Under the pieces are notes generated by a model. That model worked only from the letters and a program-made list of their open reading frames with translations, was not told the DNA's origin and searched no databases. Both the position numbers and the translations under genes were made by a program. From Hydrogenothermus sp. (GTDB lineage: Bacteria > Aquificota > Aquificia > Aquificales > Hydrogenothermaceae), in the NCBI GenBank assembly GCA_003978675.1, contig QNYP01000184.1, positions 1 to 8,111 of the forward strand: a stretch of 8,111 nucleotides of DNA. Direction: 5' to 3'. Below, in pieces: positions 1 through 6,374 of the stretch (its first letter is position 1; every line of letters starts with the position of its first letter).

Positions 1-20
1 AAAACCTTAAAGAGAATTAT

Positions 21-788
21 ATGAAATTACCTTTGTCTATTGCAATAATTACATATAATGAAGAAGAAAATCTTCCAAGAACTTTAGATGCAATTAAAGA
101 TATAGCAGAAGAAATAATTATAGTTGATAGTCATTCAACAGATAAAACAGTAGAAATAGCAAAAAATTATGGTGCAAAAGTTTTTATTGAAAACTGGAAA
201 GGTTTTAGAGACCAAAAAAACTCAGCCCTTGAAAAATGCACTAATGAATGGATTTTATTTTTAGATGCAGATGAGGTTGTTTCTAAAGAGTTAAAAGAAG
301 AAATTATAAAAGCAATAGAAGCTCAAAAGGCAGATGGATTTTATATAAATAGGAAAACCTATTACATTGGTAAATTTTTAGACTATATTTGGCAACCTGA
401 CTGGGTTTTAAGATTAGTTAGGCAGAATGCAAATCCAAGATGGGAAGGAGGAAATATTCACGAGTATTTGAGAATTAATGGGAAAACAGATAAATTACAA
501 GGATATTTATATCATTACACTTACAAAGATTTAAGCGACCATTTTAATAAATCTTTAAAATATGCAAAAATTTCTGCAGAAGAAATGTATAAAAAAGGTA
601 AAAGATTTAAATTACATAAACTTATAATTAATCCTTTTTGGGCTTTTTTTAGGCAGTATTTTATAAAACTAGGATTTCTAGATGGTATAAGGGGACTATC
701 TGTTTCTATGAGTTATTTATTTTCTACATTTTTAAAATACTTGTTTTTATGGGAATTAGAGCAAAAGGAGAAAAATGGCAAAAGTTAG
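21..788 (+). CDS. Family 2 glycosyltransferase, WaaE/KdtX-like (255 aa)
   Basis: Probable transferase of a sugar from a nucleotide-sugar donor to a cell-surface glycolipid, acting at the cytoplasmic face of the inner membrane. Seen: an N-terminal GT-A fold with the strand and turn ITYNEE (residues 10-15), VDSHSTDKT (35-43) and the metal-binding DADE (82-85), then a WQPDWVLRL stretch (124-132) and GGNIHE (143-148). These are typical of the WaaE-like branch that adds sugars to lipopolysaccharide core. The C-terminus (about 203-245) is aromatic and hydrophobic, suggesting membrane association. The length fits that branch (about 250-260 residues). ATG at 21 is preceded by a modest AAAGAGA ribosome site at 10-16. 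The 3' end overlaps the next glycosyltransferase by 14 bases, so the two are probably co-translated. Donor and acceptor cannot be read from the sequence. It could equally serve exopolysaccharide or protein glycosylation. Confidence 0.88.
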   Translation: MKLPLSIAIITYNEEENLPRTLDAIKDIAEEIIIVDSHSTDKTVEIAKNYGAKVFIENWKGFRDQKNSALEKCTNEWILFLDADEVVSKELKEEIIKAIEAQKADGFYINRKTYYIGKFLDYIWQPDWVLRLVRQNANPRWEGGNIHEYLRINGKTDKLQGYLYHYTYKDLSDHFNKSLKYAKISAEEMYKKGKRFKLHKLIINPFWAFFRQYFIKLGFLDGIRGLSVSMSYLFSTFLKYLFLWELEQKEKNGKS

Positions 789-1647
789 TGTCGTAATTCC
801 TGTTTATAACGGGGAAAAGTATATAAAAGAAGCTATAGATAGTGTTTTAAATCAAACTTATACTAATATAGAAGTATTAATAGTAAACGATGCCTCAACT
901 GATAAAACAGAAGAAGTTATTTTTGATAATTTTAAAAATTCGATAGATGAAGGAAAGATAATATATTTCAAAAACAAAGCAAACAAGGAAAGGGTTTTCT
1001 CAAGAAATTTTGGAATTAAAAACTCCAGTGGAAAATATATTTATTTTTTAGACTATGATGATAAATGGGATAAAACACATATTGAGAAAACTCTACCTTA
1101 TTTCGATAAATTTGAGATTTTATATACATTTCCAAGAAGTTTTATAAATCAAAACTCTAACTTAATAAGAAAATCAAAGAAGAAGATATATGATTTAGAG
1201 AAACTAATTTTTTCGGGTAATATTGGCTATCCTTCTGCATCTGCATTTAAAAGGAATACATTTTTAGGATATAAACAAGAATTTTTAATGAGAGAAGATT
1301 GGGAAATATTTTTAAGGAGTTTTTTAGAAGGTAAAAAAATAGCAATTTTAGATGTAGATACAGTTTTTATAAGAGAACACTCAGATAGGACAAGTAGGAA
1401 TTATTCATTTTATGAAGCAACTTTAAAAGTTTACCAATCTTATAAAGATGAAATTCCTAAGAAACATTTACCTTACATTGAACTTCATGTTTCAGATATA
1501 GCCTTTAAATTTGGAGATTTTAAAACAGGCTATAAAATGCTGATATCTGCTATATCTAAAAACCCTAAAGTTTTACTGGATAAAAGAAACTTATTAAACT
1601 TTTTAAAACGAAGCATAAGAATTGACAGATTTATTTTAAACAAGTAA
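775..1647 (+). CDS. Family 2 glycosyltransferase (290 aa)
   Basis: A second inverting GT-A glycosyltransferase, probably cytoplasmic or membrane-peripheral and working on the same surface glycan as its upstream neighbour. Seen: VVIPVYNGE (residues 6-14), VNDASTDKT (37-45), a DYDD metal/nucleotide motif (93-96) in place of the usual DxD, and a REDWEIFLR segment (173-181) matching the acidic ED motif with the likely catalytic base. After about residue 205 there is a lysine-rich helical tail with no recognised domain. ATG at 775 has a strong AAAGGAG ribosome site at 764-770, inside the end of the upstream gene, and the coding regions overlap by 14 bases. The two proteins differ in sequence beyond the shared fold, so this is not a simple tandem duplication. 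The exact sugar and linkage are unknown. Confidence 0.87.
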   Translation: MAKVSVVIPVYNGEKYIKEAIDSVLNQTYTNIEVLIVNDASTDKTEEVIFDNFKNSIDEGKIIYFKNKANKERVFSRNFGIKNSSGKYIYFLDYDDKWDKTHIEKTLPYFDKFEILYTFPRSFINQNSNLIRKSKKKIYDLEKLIFSGNIGYPSASAFKRNTFLGYKQEFLMREDWEIFLRSFLEGKKIAILDVDTVFIREHSDRTSRNYSFYEATLKVYQSYKDEIPKKHLPYIELHVSDIAFKFGDFKTGYKMLISAISKNPKVLLDKRNLLNFLKRSIRIDRFILNK

Positions 1648-1650
1648 ATA
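1622..1650 (+). promoter_or_regulatory. Possible sigma-70 promoter before the aldehyde dehydrogenase-glnB genes
   Basis: A perfect TTGACA (1622-1627) is followed after 17 bases by TAAATA (1645-1650), a mediocre -10 box. Initiation near 1657 would leave about 27 bases of leader carrying the GAGGAG ribosome site at 1671-1676. The -35 lies in the last codons of the upstream glycosyltransferase. It would separate metabolic genes from glycan genes, but in DNA this AT-rich a chance match is quite possible. Confidence 0.3.
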
Positions 1651-1683
1651 TATTTTTGATTAAATTTAAAGAGGAGAAAAAGA

Positions 1684-3117
1684 ATGTATAAATTGCCATT
1701 TTACATAGGTGGACAGCCTATAGAAAAAGAAGAAAAAATAGATGTTATTTATCCTTACACCCAAGAAAAAATTGGAGAAGTTCCCAAAGGAAATCCTGAA
1801 GATGTAGAAAAAGCAATAAAAAAGGCAAAAATAGGATTAAAAAAGTTAAAAGAACTTACTGCTTATGAAAAATACAAAATCTTATTAAAAGTAGCTAATC
1901 TTTTAGAAGAAAGGCAAAAAGAATTTGCAAAAGCTATTGTTTATGAAGTGGGAAAAACAATAAGAGAAGCTAGAACAGAAGTTCAAAGGGCTATAAATAC
2001 AATTACATTTTCAGCAGAAGAAGCAAAAAGAATAGGTGGAGAATATCTCCCAATAGATGCGTCTCCTAATGGAGTTGGTAAAAGAGGATTTTACTTTAGA
2101 GAACCTGCAGGTATAGCTGCCTGTATTACTCCATTTAATTTTCCATTAAATTTAACAGCCCACAAGATTGCTCCTGCAATAGCAGCGGGATGCCCATTTA
2201 TACTAAAACCTTCAGAAAGAACACCTATTTCACCAATTATGCTATGTGAATTATTTTTAGAAGCAGGGGTTCCAAAAGAAGCTGTTTCAGTTATTCCTGG
2301 ATTTGCAGATGTAGGACAGGCAATGACAACTCATCCTGATGTTAGAGTGGTTTCATTTACAGGTAGCTTAAAAGTTGGAGAAATTATTGCAAAACAGGCA
2401 GGATTAAAAAAGATAGTTATGGAGCTTGGTTCAAATTCAGCAGTTGTTGTTGATGAAGATGCAAATTTAGAAGTAGCAGCAAAGAAAGCTGTTTTAGGGG
2501 GTTTTGCTGTAGCAGGGCAGGTTTGTATATCTGTTCAAAGGATATTAGTCCATGAAAAAGTTGCAGATAAATTCCAAAAACTATTAGAAGAAGAGGTTTC
2601 AAAACTAAAATTTGGAGACCCTATGGATGAAGAAACAGATGTAGGACCGATAATAGCTGTAGATGAGGTAAATAGAATACAATCTTGGATACAAGAGGCA
2701 GTTCAAAAAGGTGCTAAACTTGTAAAAGGTGGTGTAGCCTGTGCTGAAGAAAAAACAGTATTCCAACCGACTATAGTTTCAGATATTCCGGAGGATACAA
2801 AGCTATTTTATGAAGAAGCGTTTGCACCAGTAGTTACAGTTAAGAGATTTAAAAATATAGATGAAGCTTTACAGCTTGTTAATAAGACTAACTACGGTTT
2901 ACAGGTTGGAGTGTTTACAAATAATATAAAAAATGCTTGGAAGTTTATTGAAAATGCACAGGTTGGAGGTGTTATAATAAACGACATACCTACATTTAGG
3001 GCAGACCATATGCCTTATGGTGGTGTAAAAGGTAGTGGAATAGGTAGAGAAGGACCTAAATTTGCAATAGAAGATTACACAGAGATAAAAACTGTAATGT
3101 TTGATTTAAATACATAA
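1684..3117 (+). CDS. NAD(P)-dependent aldehyde dehydrogenase, lactaldehyde/y4uC-like subgroup (477 aa)
   Basis: A soluble dehydrogenase oxidising an aldehyde to the acid with NAD or NADP. All core residues of the superfamily are present: Asn152 in TPFNFP, Lys175 in LKPSE, FTGS (225-228) of the nucleotide fold, general base Glu247 in MELGSNSA, catalytic Cys281 in GQVCIS, and EEAFAP (377-382) binding the cofactor ribose. The ELGSNSAVVVD and AGQVCIS wording, and the C-terminal GGVIINDIPTFRAD followed by PYGGVKGSGIGREG, resemble family 21 aldehyde dehydrogenases (methanogen lactaldehyde dehydrogenase and rhizobial y4uC type). Full length for the family. ATG at 1684 has GAGGAG seven bases upstream. 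The stop codon lies in the ribosome site of glnB, so the two are translationally close. The true substrate (lactaldehyde, succinate semialdehyde, glyceraldehyde 3-phosphate or other) cannot be decided here. Confidence 0.9.
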   Translation: MYKLPFYIGGQPIEKEEKIDVIYPYTQEKIGEVPKGNPEDVEKAIKKAKIGLKKLKELTAYEKYKILLKVANLLEERQKEFAKAIVYEVGKTIREARTEVQRAINTITFSAEEAKRIGGEYLPIDASPNGVGKRGFYFREPAGIAACITPFNFPLNLTAHKIAPAIAAGCPFILKPSERTPISPIMLCELFLEAGVPKEAVSVIPGFADVGQAMTTHPDVRVVSFTGSLKVGEIIAKQAGLKKIVMELGSNSAVVVDEDANLEVAAKKAVLGGFAVAGQVCISVQRILVHEKVADKFQKLLEEEVSKLKFGDPMDEETDVGPIIAVDEVNRIQSWIQEAVQKGAKLVKGGVACAEEKTVFQPTIVSDIPEDTKLFYEEAFAPVVTVKRFKNIDEALQLVNKTNYGLQVGVFTNNIKNAWKFIENAQVGGVIINDIPTFRADHMPYGGVKGSGIGREGPKFAIEDYTEIKTVMFDLNT

Positions 3118-3123
3118 GGAGGG
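3116..3123 (+). promoter_or_regulatory. glnB ribosome binding site overlapping the upstream stop codon
   Basis: AAGGAGGG at 3116-3123 lies eight bases before the glnB ATG. Its first two bases are the end of the TAA stop of the aldehyde dehydrogenase gene. A ribosome finishing the upstream gene would cover this site, which supports co-transcription and possibly translational coupling of the two genes. Confidence 0.75.
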
Positions 3124-3131
3124 CAAACTTA

Positions 3132-3470
3132 ATGAAAAAAGTGGAAGCGATAATCAAACCTTTCAAACTTGAAGAAGTAAAAGATGCACTTACAGAAATT
3201 GGCGTTTATGGGATGACAGTATCAGAGGTTAAAGGCTTTGGTAAACAAAAAGGGCACACTGAGCTTTACAGAGGAGCTGAATATGTAATAGATTTCTTAC
3301 CAAAATTAAAAATAGAAGTTGTTGTTGATGATGAAATTGTTGAAAAGGTTGTAGAAGTTATATCTAATGCTGCAAGGACAGGGAGAATAGGAGATGGAAA
3401 AATATTTATAATCCCTGTTGAGGATGCAATAAGAATAAGAACAGGGGAAAGAGGAACTGAAGCTATATAA
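3132..3470 (+). CDS. glnB: Nitrogen regulatory protein PII (GlnB)
   Basis: Trimeric cytoplasmic sensor that binds ATP/ADP and 2-oxoglutarate and relays nitrogen status to partners such as GS adenylyltransferase, NtrB or ammonium transporters. The 112 residues are the canonical PII length. Seen: MKKVEAIIKPFKLEEVKDAL at the N-terminus, GFGKQKGHTE (35-44), the T-loop YRGAEYVIDFLPK (46-58) with the uridylylation tyrosine Tyr51, the B-loop TGRIGDGKIF (83-92), and RIRTGE (101-106) with the two phosphate-contacting arginines. It is followed by glnA, the classical glnB-glnA pair, which favours GlnB over the GlnK type that usually sits beside amtB. No terminator is visible after the gene, so transcripts may continue into glnA. 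Whether Tyr51 is uridylylated depends on a GlnD homologue outside this window. Confidence 0.97.
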   Translation: MKKVEAIIKPFKLEEVKDALTEIGVYGMTVSEVKGFGKQKGHTELYRGAEYVIDFLPKLKIEVVVDDEIVEKVVEVISNAARTGRIGDGKIFIIPVEDAIRIRTGERGTEAI

Positions 3471-3485
3471 GGGCTACAAAAATGT

Positions 3486-3503
3486 AATTACAAATTTGTA
3501 ATT
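3486..3503 (+). promoter_or_regulatory. Perfect 18-base palindrome in the glnB-glnA gap, candidate operator
   Basis: AATTACAAATTTGTAATT at 3486-3503 is a perfect palindrome starting 16 bases after the glnB stop. As RNA it would form only a 7-bp A/U-rich stem with one G-C pair and no following T-run, so it is a poor terminator and reads better as a dimeric regulator's binding site. Its core TACAAATTT recurs at 3559-3567, 70 bases downstream, inside the possible sigma-54 element. It does not match the known NtrC consensus. The regulator is unknown. Confidence 0.5.
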
Positions 3504-3552
3504 TGAATAAGGTTCTTAGCATAAAATGGCTTTAATTAAAGTTTATATTAAA

Positions 3553-3570
3553 CTGGCATACAAATTTCAT
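3553..3570 (+). promoter_or_regulatory. Possible sigma-54 type -24/-12 promoter for glnA
   Basis: CTGGCATACAAATTTCAT resembles the sigma-54 consensus YTGGCAC-N5-TTGCA with correct spacing: GG at 3555-3556 and the -12 pair ten bases later at 3567-3568. The -24 half is nearly perfect. The -12 half reads TTTCA instead of TTGCA, losing a strongly conserved G. Initiation would fall near 3580, about 30 bases before the glnA ATG. Sigma-54 control of glnA is well known in other bacteria, but this site is imperfect. Confidence 0.35.
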
Positions 3571-3592
3571 TAAATAAAACCACAGTTAAATT

Positions 3593-3602
3593 AAAAGGAG
3601 GT
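3593..3602 (+). promoter_or_regulatory. Strong ribosome binding site of glnA
   Basis: AAAAGGAGGT at 3593-3602 is a near-complete complement to the 16S rRNA tail. It is seven bases before the ATG at 3610, which selects this start over the in-frame ATG two codons later. A strong site fits a highly expressed enzyme. Confidence 0.85.
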
Positions 3603-3609
3603 ATGTAGT

Positions 3610-5037
3610 ATGGCAATGATTCAATGTCAAACACCTGATGATGTAATGAGGGTTATTTCAGAAAAAGGAATTTCTTTTATTGATTTAAAATTCTCAGATC
3701 CATTTGGACAATGGCAACACTTAACAGTTCCAGCTCACGAATTTTCTATTGAAACTTTTGAAGAGGGAGTTCCTTTTGATGGTTCTTCAATAAGAGGATG
3801 GAAAGGAATTAACGAATCAGACATGCTCTTAATTCCTGACCCTAAATCTGCATTTATTGACCCATTTATAGAAGAACCTACTATATCTTTAGTTTGTGAT
3901 GTAATAGACCCAATTACTAAAGAACCTTACAACAGAGACCCAAGACAAATAGCTAAAAAAGCTATTGAATTTTTAAAATCTACTGGAATTGGAGATATAG
4001 CTTACTTTGGACCAGAAGCAGAATTCTTCATCTTTGACGATATAAAATTCGTAAATGGTCCAAATATCGCTTACTATGAAATAGATTCTATTGAAGGTTG
4101 GTGGAATACAGCAAGAGAAGAAATGCCTAACCTTGGATACAAAACACCATACAAAAGAGGATACTTCCCAGTTCCTCCATTAGATAAAATGGCTGCTATT
4201 AGAATGGATATGGTTAAAACTTTGGAAGAAGTTGGAATTACTGTAGAAAGAGAACACCACGAAGTTGGAACTGCAGGACAAGGAGAAATTAACTTTAGAT
4301 TCTCTGACCTTATTACAACTGGAGATAATGTTTTAAAATACAAATACGTTCTCAAAAATGTAGGATACAGACACGGGAAATATGTAACTTTCTTACCTAA
4401 ACCAATCGCAGGGGACAATGGTTCTGGAATGCATACACACTTCTCTATTTGGAAAAATGGGGAAAACCAATTTGCAGGAGACGGATACGCAGGACTTTCT
4501 GAAACAGCACTTTACGCAATAGGTGGAATTATAAAACACGGAAAAGCTATTGCAGCATTTACAAACCCAACTACAAACTCTTACCACAGACTTGTTCCAG
4601 GATTTGAAGCTCCAGTAAAACTTGCTTACTCTGCAAGAAACAGATCTGCTGCTATAAGAATACCAATGGGTTCACAATCTCCAAAAGCAAAAAGAATTGA
4701 GTGTAGATTTCCAGATGCATCATCTAACCCATACTTAGCATTTGTTGCTTTATTAATGGCTGCAATAGATGGAATTGAAAACAAAATACATCCAGGTGAA
4801 CCATTAGACAAAGATATTTACTCTTTACCACCAGAAGAGTTAGCAAATGTTCCATCAATGCCTGCATCACTACAAGAAGCAATTGATGCATTAAAAGAAG
4901 ATATGGACTTCTTACTCAAAGGTGGTGTAATGGACGAAGACTTTATCAACATGTGGATTGAAACTAAGCAGGAAGAAGTTGACGCAATCAGACTTGTTCC
5001 ACATCCAAAAGAGTTCGAACTTTACTACGATATCTAA
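3610..5037 (+). CDS. glnA: Glutamine synthetase, type I-beta
   Basis: Dodecameric cytoplasmic enzyme making glutamine from glutamate, ammonia and ATP, the main ammonium entry point. Seen: FDGSS (56-60, with Asp57 of the latch loop), GPEAEFF (134-140) with metal ligands, the insert of about 25 residues around 145-175 that marks the I-beta class, GTAGQGEINFRF (220-231), NGSGMHTH (270-277), NPTTNSYHRLVPGFEAPV (319-336) with the flap glutamate Glu333, and RIECRFPD (362-369). Tyr404 in DIYSLPPEE matches the adenylylation tyrosine of the enterobacterial enzyme, so covalent control is possible if GlnE is present elsewhere. The 475 residues are normal for the class. Its codon use is unlike its neighbours: 17 of 19 tyrosines are TAC, consistent with high expression. 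It lies downstream of glnB and converges with the pseudouridine synthase gene, the stop codons overlapping by four bases. Confidence 0.98.
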   Translation: MAMIQCQTPDDVMRVISEKGISFIDLKFSDPFGQWQHLTVPAHEFSIETFEEGVPFDGSSIRGWKGINESDMLLIPDPKSAFIDPFIEEPTISLVCDVIDPITKEPYNRDPRQIAKKAIEFLKSTGIGDIAYFGPEAEFFIFDDIKFVNGPNIAYYEIDSIEGWWNTAREEMPNLGYKTPYKRGYFPVPPLDKMAAIRMDMVKTLEEVGITVEREHHEVGTAGQGEINFRFSDLITTGDNVLKYKYVLKNVGYRHGKYVTFLPKPIAGDNGSGMHTHFSIWKNGENQFAGDGYAGLSETALYAIGGIIKHGKAIAAFTNPTTNSYHRLVPGFEAPVKLAYSARNRSAAIRIPMGSQSPKAKRIECRFPDASSNPYLAFVALLMAAIDGIENKIHPGEPLDKDIYSLPPEELANVPSMPASLQEAIDALKEDMDFLLKGGVMDEDFINMWIETKQEEVDAIRLVPHPKEFELYYDI

Positions 5038-5759
5038 TCAATAAACCCTTTCCCCTGCCATTTTGGTGGGGGATTTATTTTTTGAATTTGTTTTTCTTTT
5101 AAATTTCCAAGTTTAATATTCCCAACAGCTATTCTTTTTAGTCTCTTAACAGGAAACCCAAATTTTTTAAAAAATCTTCTTAAAATTCTTTTTTGTCCGC
5201 TATGAATAGTAATCTCAAAAATTGTAGTTGACTGAGTTTTTTTCAGTATTTTTATATCATCAGGTTTTAAAAATACATCTTCAAGCTTTATGCCTTTTTT
5301 CATCTTGTTAAAAGTTTTTGCATTTACTCTACCGAATACTTCCACAATATAAGTTTTAGGAACTTTATTTTTAGGATGCATAAGCTTTTGAGCAAAATCT
5401 CCATCGTTTGTTAAAATTAAAAGACCTTCTGAGTTGTAATCAAGTCTTCCTACTGGAAATACTTTCTTTTTAAATCCAATTTCTTCAAAAAGGTCTGTTA
5501 ATGTTTTTCTGCCAAATTTATCTTTACCTAATGCTGTTAGATATCCAACTGGTTTGTAAAGTTTATAATATAGTTTTTCTTCAGGTTTTTTTAATAATTT
5601 TCCTTCTACTTCAACTTTGTCTTTATCTGGATTTATTTTTACTCCAAGTTCTTTAATAACTTTGCCATTAACTTTTACTTTTCCTTCTTTAATAAGCTCA
5701 TCTGCTTTTCTTCTGGAACAATAACCTGTTGAAGCTATGAATTTATTTAATCTTTCCAT
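5034..5759 (-). CDS. rluB: rRNA pseudouridine synthase, RsuA/RluB family
   Basis: Converts a specific uridine in rRNA to pseudouridine. The RluB group acts on 23S rRNA helix 89-90 (U2605 in E. coli), while RsuA acts on 16S U516. Seen: an N-terminal S4 RNA-binding domain (about 1-48, starting ERLNKFIASTGYCSRRKADE), then the catalytic domain with YKPVGYLT (68-75) and the motif GRLDYNSEGLLILTNDG (104-120) carrying catalytic Asp107. Near 186-197 the usual EGRNRQVRRMF-type motif reads HSGQKRILRRFF, a moderate divergence. The 241 residues fit the family. The start shares one base with the rsmG stop (TAATG) and has no clear ribosome site, so it probably depends on coupling. The C-terminal ten codons double as the glnA terminator on the other strand. 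Assignment to RluB rather than RsuA is likely but not proven. Confidence 0.85.
   Translation of the reverse strand: MERLNKFIASTGYCSRRKADELIKEGKVKVNGKVIKELGVKINPDKDKVEVEGKLLKKPEEKLYYKLYKPVGYLTALGKDKFGRKTLTDLFEEIGFKKKVFPVGRLDYNSEGLLILTNDGDFAQKLMHPKNKVPKTYIVEVFGRVNAKTFNKMKKGIKLEDVFLKPDDIKILKKTQSTTIFEITIHSGQKRILRRFFKKFGFPVKRLKRIAVGNIKLGNLKEKQIQKINPPPKWQGKGFID
5051..5083 (+). terminator. Rho-independent terminator of glnA, inside the 3' end of the convergent gene
   Basis: On the plus strand TCCCC (5051-5055) pairs with GGGGA (5069-5073) and CCA (5058-5060) with TGG (5064-5066), around a TTT loop and a small 2-by-2 internal loop. The hairpin is followed by TTTATTTTTT (5074-5083). It begins 13 bases after the glnA stop. 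These bases are also minus-strand codons for the C-terminal NPPPKWQGKG of the pseudouridine synthase. On the minus strand the hairpin is not followed by a T-run, so it appears one-directional. Confidence 0.75.
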
Positions 5760-6373
5760 TACTTTTTCTGGATAACTATAAATTTTCTTTCTGGATAATT
5801 TTTAAAATTTAAAGAAACTGTAAATGGTTTTAATTCTTCTTCAACTTTTTTAGCTTTCATAATTATTAAATAACCACTAGTTTTTAAAATATCCTTACCC
5901 CATTTTAAAACATCAAAAGTCTCTCCGGTGGCTCTACTTACTACTATGTCAAATTTGTTATTTATATTTTCAGACCTATTACATAAAACTTCATATTCTA
6001 AATTTAATTCTCGCCTTAACATTTCTAAAAATATACATTTTTTTTGAACTGCTTCTATTAGATAAAGTTTAATTTTATTTCCGTAATATATTTTTAATGG
6101 AACTCCTGGAAATCCCCCACCAGTTCCAAGATCTGCAATTTCTTTGTTTTTTATATCTATATCTTTTTCTTCAAATAATTTAACCAAAGTAAGACTATCG
6201 AAAAAATGTTTAATAACAACTTCTTCTTTTTTTCTAATAGATGATAAATTATGAACCTTATTCCATTTTAGATACATTTTTAGGTAAATATCAAAAAGCT
6301 TTAGTTTCTCAAAAGTCAAAGAAATGTTATTTAATTCACAGAGTTTTTGCAATTTTTCTAAAGACTTATCCAT
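5759..6373 (-). CDS. rsmG: 16S rRNA (guanine-527-N7)-methyltransferase RsmG (GidB)
   Basis: S-adenosylmethionine-dependent enzyme that methylates N7 of G527 in the 530 loop of 16S rRNA. Loss in other bacteria gives low-level streptomycin resistance. Seen: KWNKVHNLSSI (36-46), the conserved HFFDSL (56-61), SAM-binding motif I DLGTGGGFPGVPL (81-93), LIEAVQKKCIFL (105-116) following the acidic ribose ligand, RSE (133-135) and VVSRATG (144-150). The 204 residues are close to the E. coli 207. ATG at 6373 is one base from the stop of the glycosylase gene and ends in a one-base overlap with the pseudouridine synthase, so it is in the middle of an operon. It is not next to mnmG (gidA) or parAB here, the arrangement found in many bacteria. 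It has no strong ribosome site of its own. Confidence 0.95.
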   Translation of the reverse strand: MDKSLEKLQKLCELNNISLTFEKLKLFDIYLKMYLKWNKVHNLSSIRKKEEVVIKHFFDSLTLVKLFEEKDIDIKNKEIADLGTGGGFPGVPLKIYYGNKIKLYLIEAVQKKCIFLEMLRRELNLEYEVLCNRSENINNKFDIVVSRATGETFDVLKWGKDILKTSGYLIIMKAKKVEEELKPFTVSLNFKNYPERKFIVIQKK

Positions 6374-6374
6374 T

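Noticed and set aside
2417..2602. Leucine-rich open frame antisense to the aldehyde dehydrogenase
   Set aside because: Low-complexity Leu/Gln product created by the reverse reading of AT-rich codons, with no independent evidence.
3486..3503. Palindrome after glnB as a rho-independent terminator
   Set aside because: The stem is almost entirely A/U and is not followed by a T-tract, so it is listed as a candidate operator instead.
3603..3608. ATGTAG start-stop minimal ORF between the ribosome site and the glnA ATG
   Set aside because: The ATG directly abuts the GGAGGT, too close for initiation, while the glnA ATG at 3610 has ideal spacing. Treated as chance.
4074..4418. Open frame of 114 codons antisense to glnA, with two others nearby (4393-4587 and 4626-4811)
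   Set aside because: They are shadows of a highly conserved gene, have no family resemblance and no convincing ribosome site.
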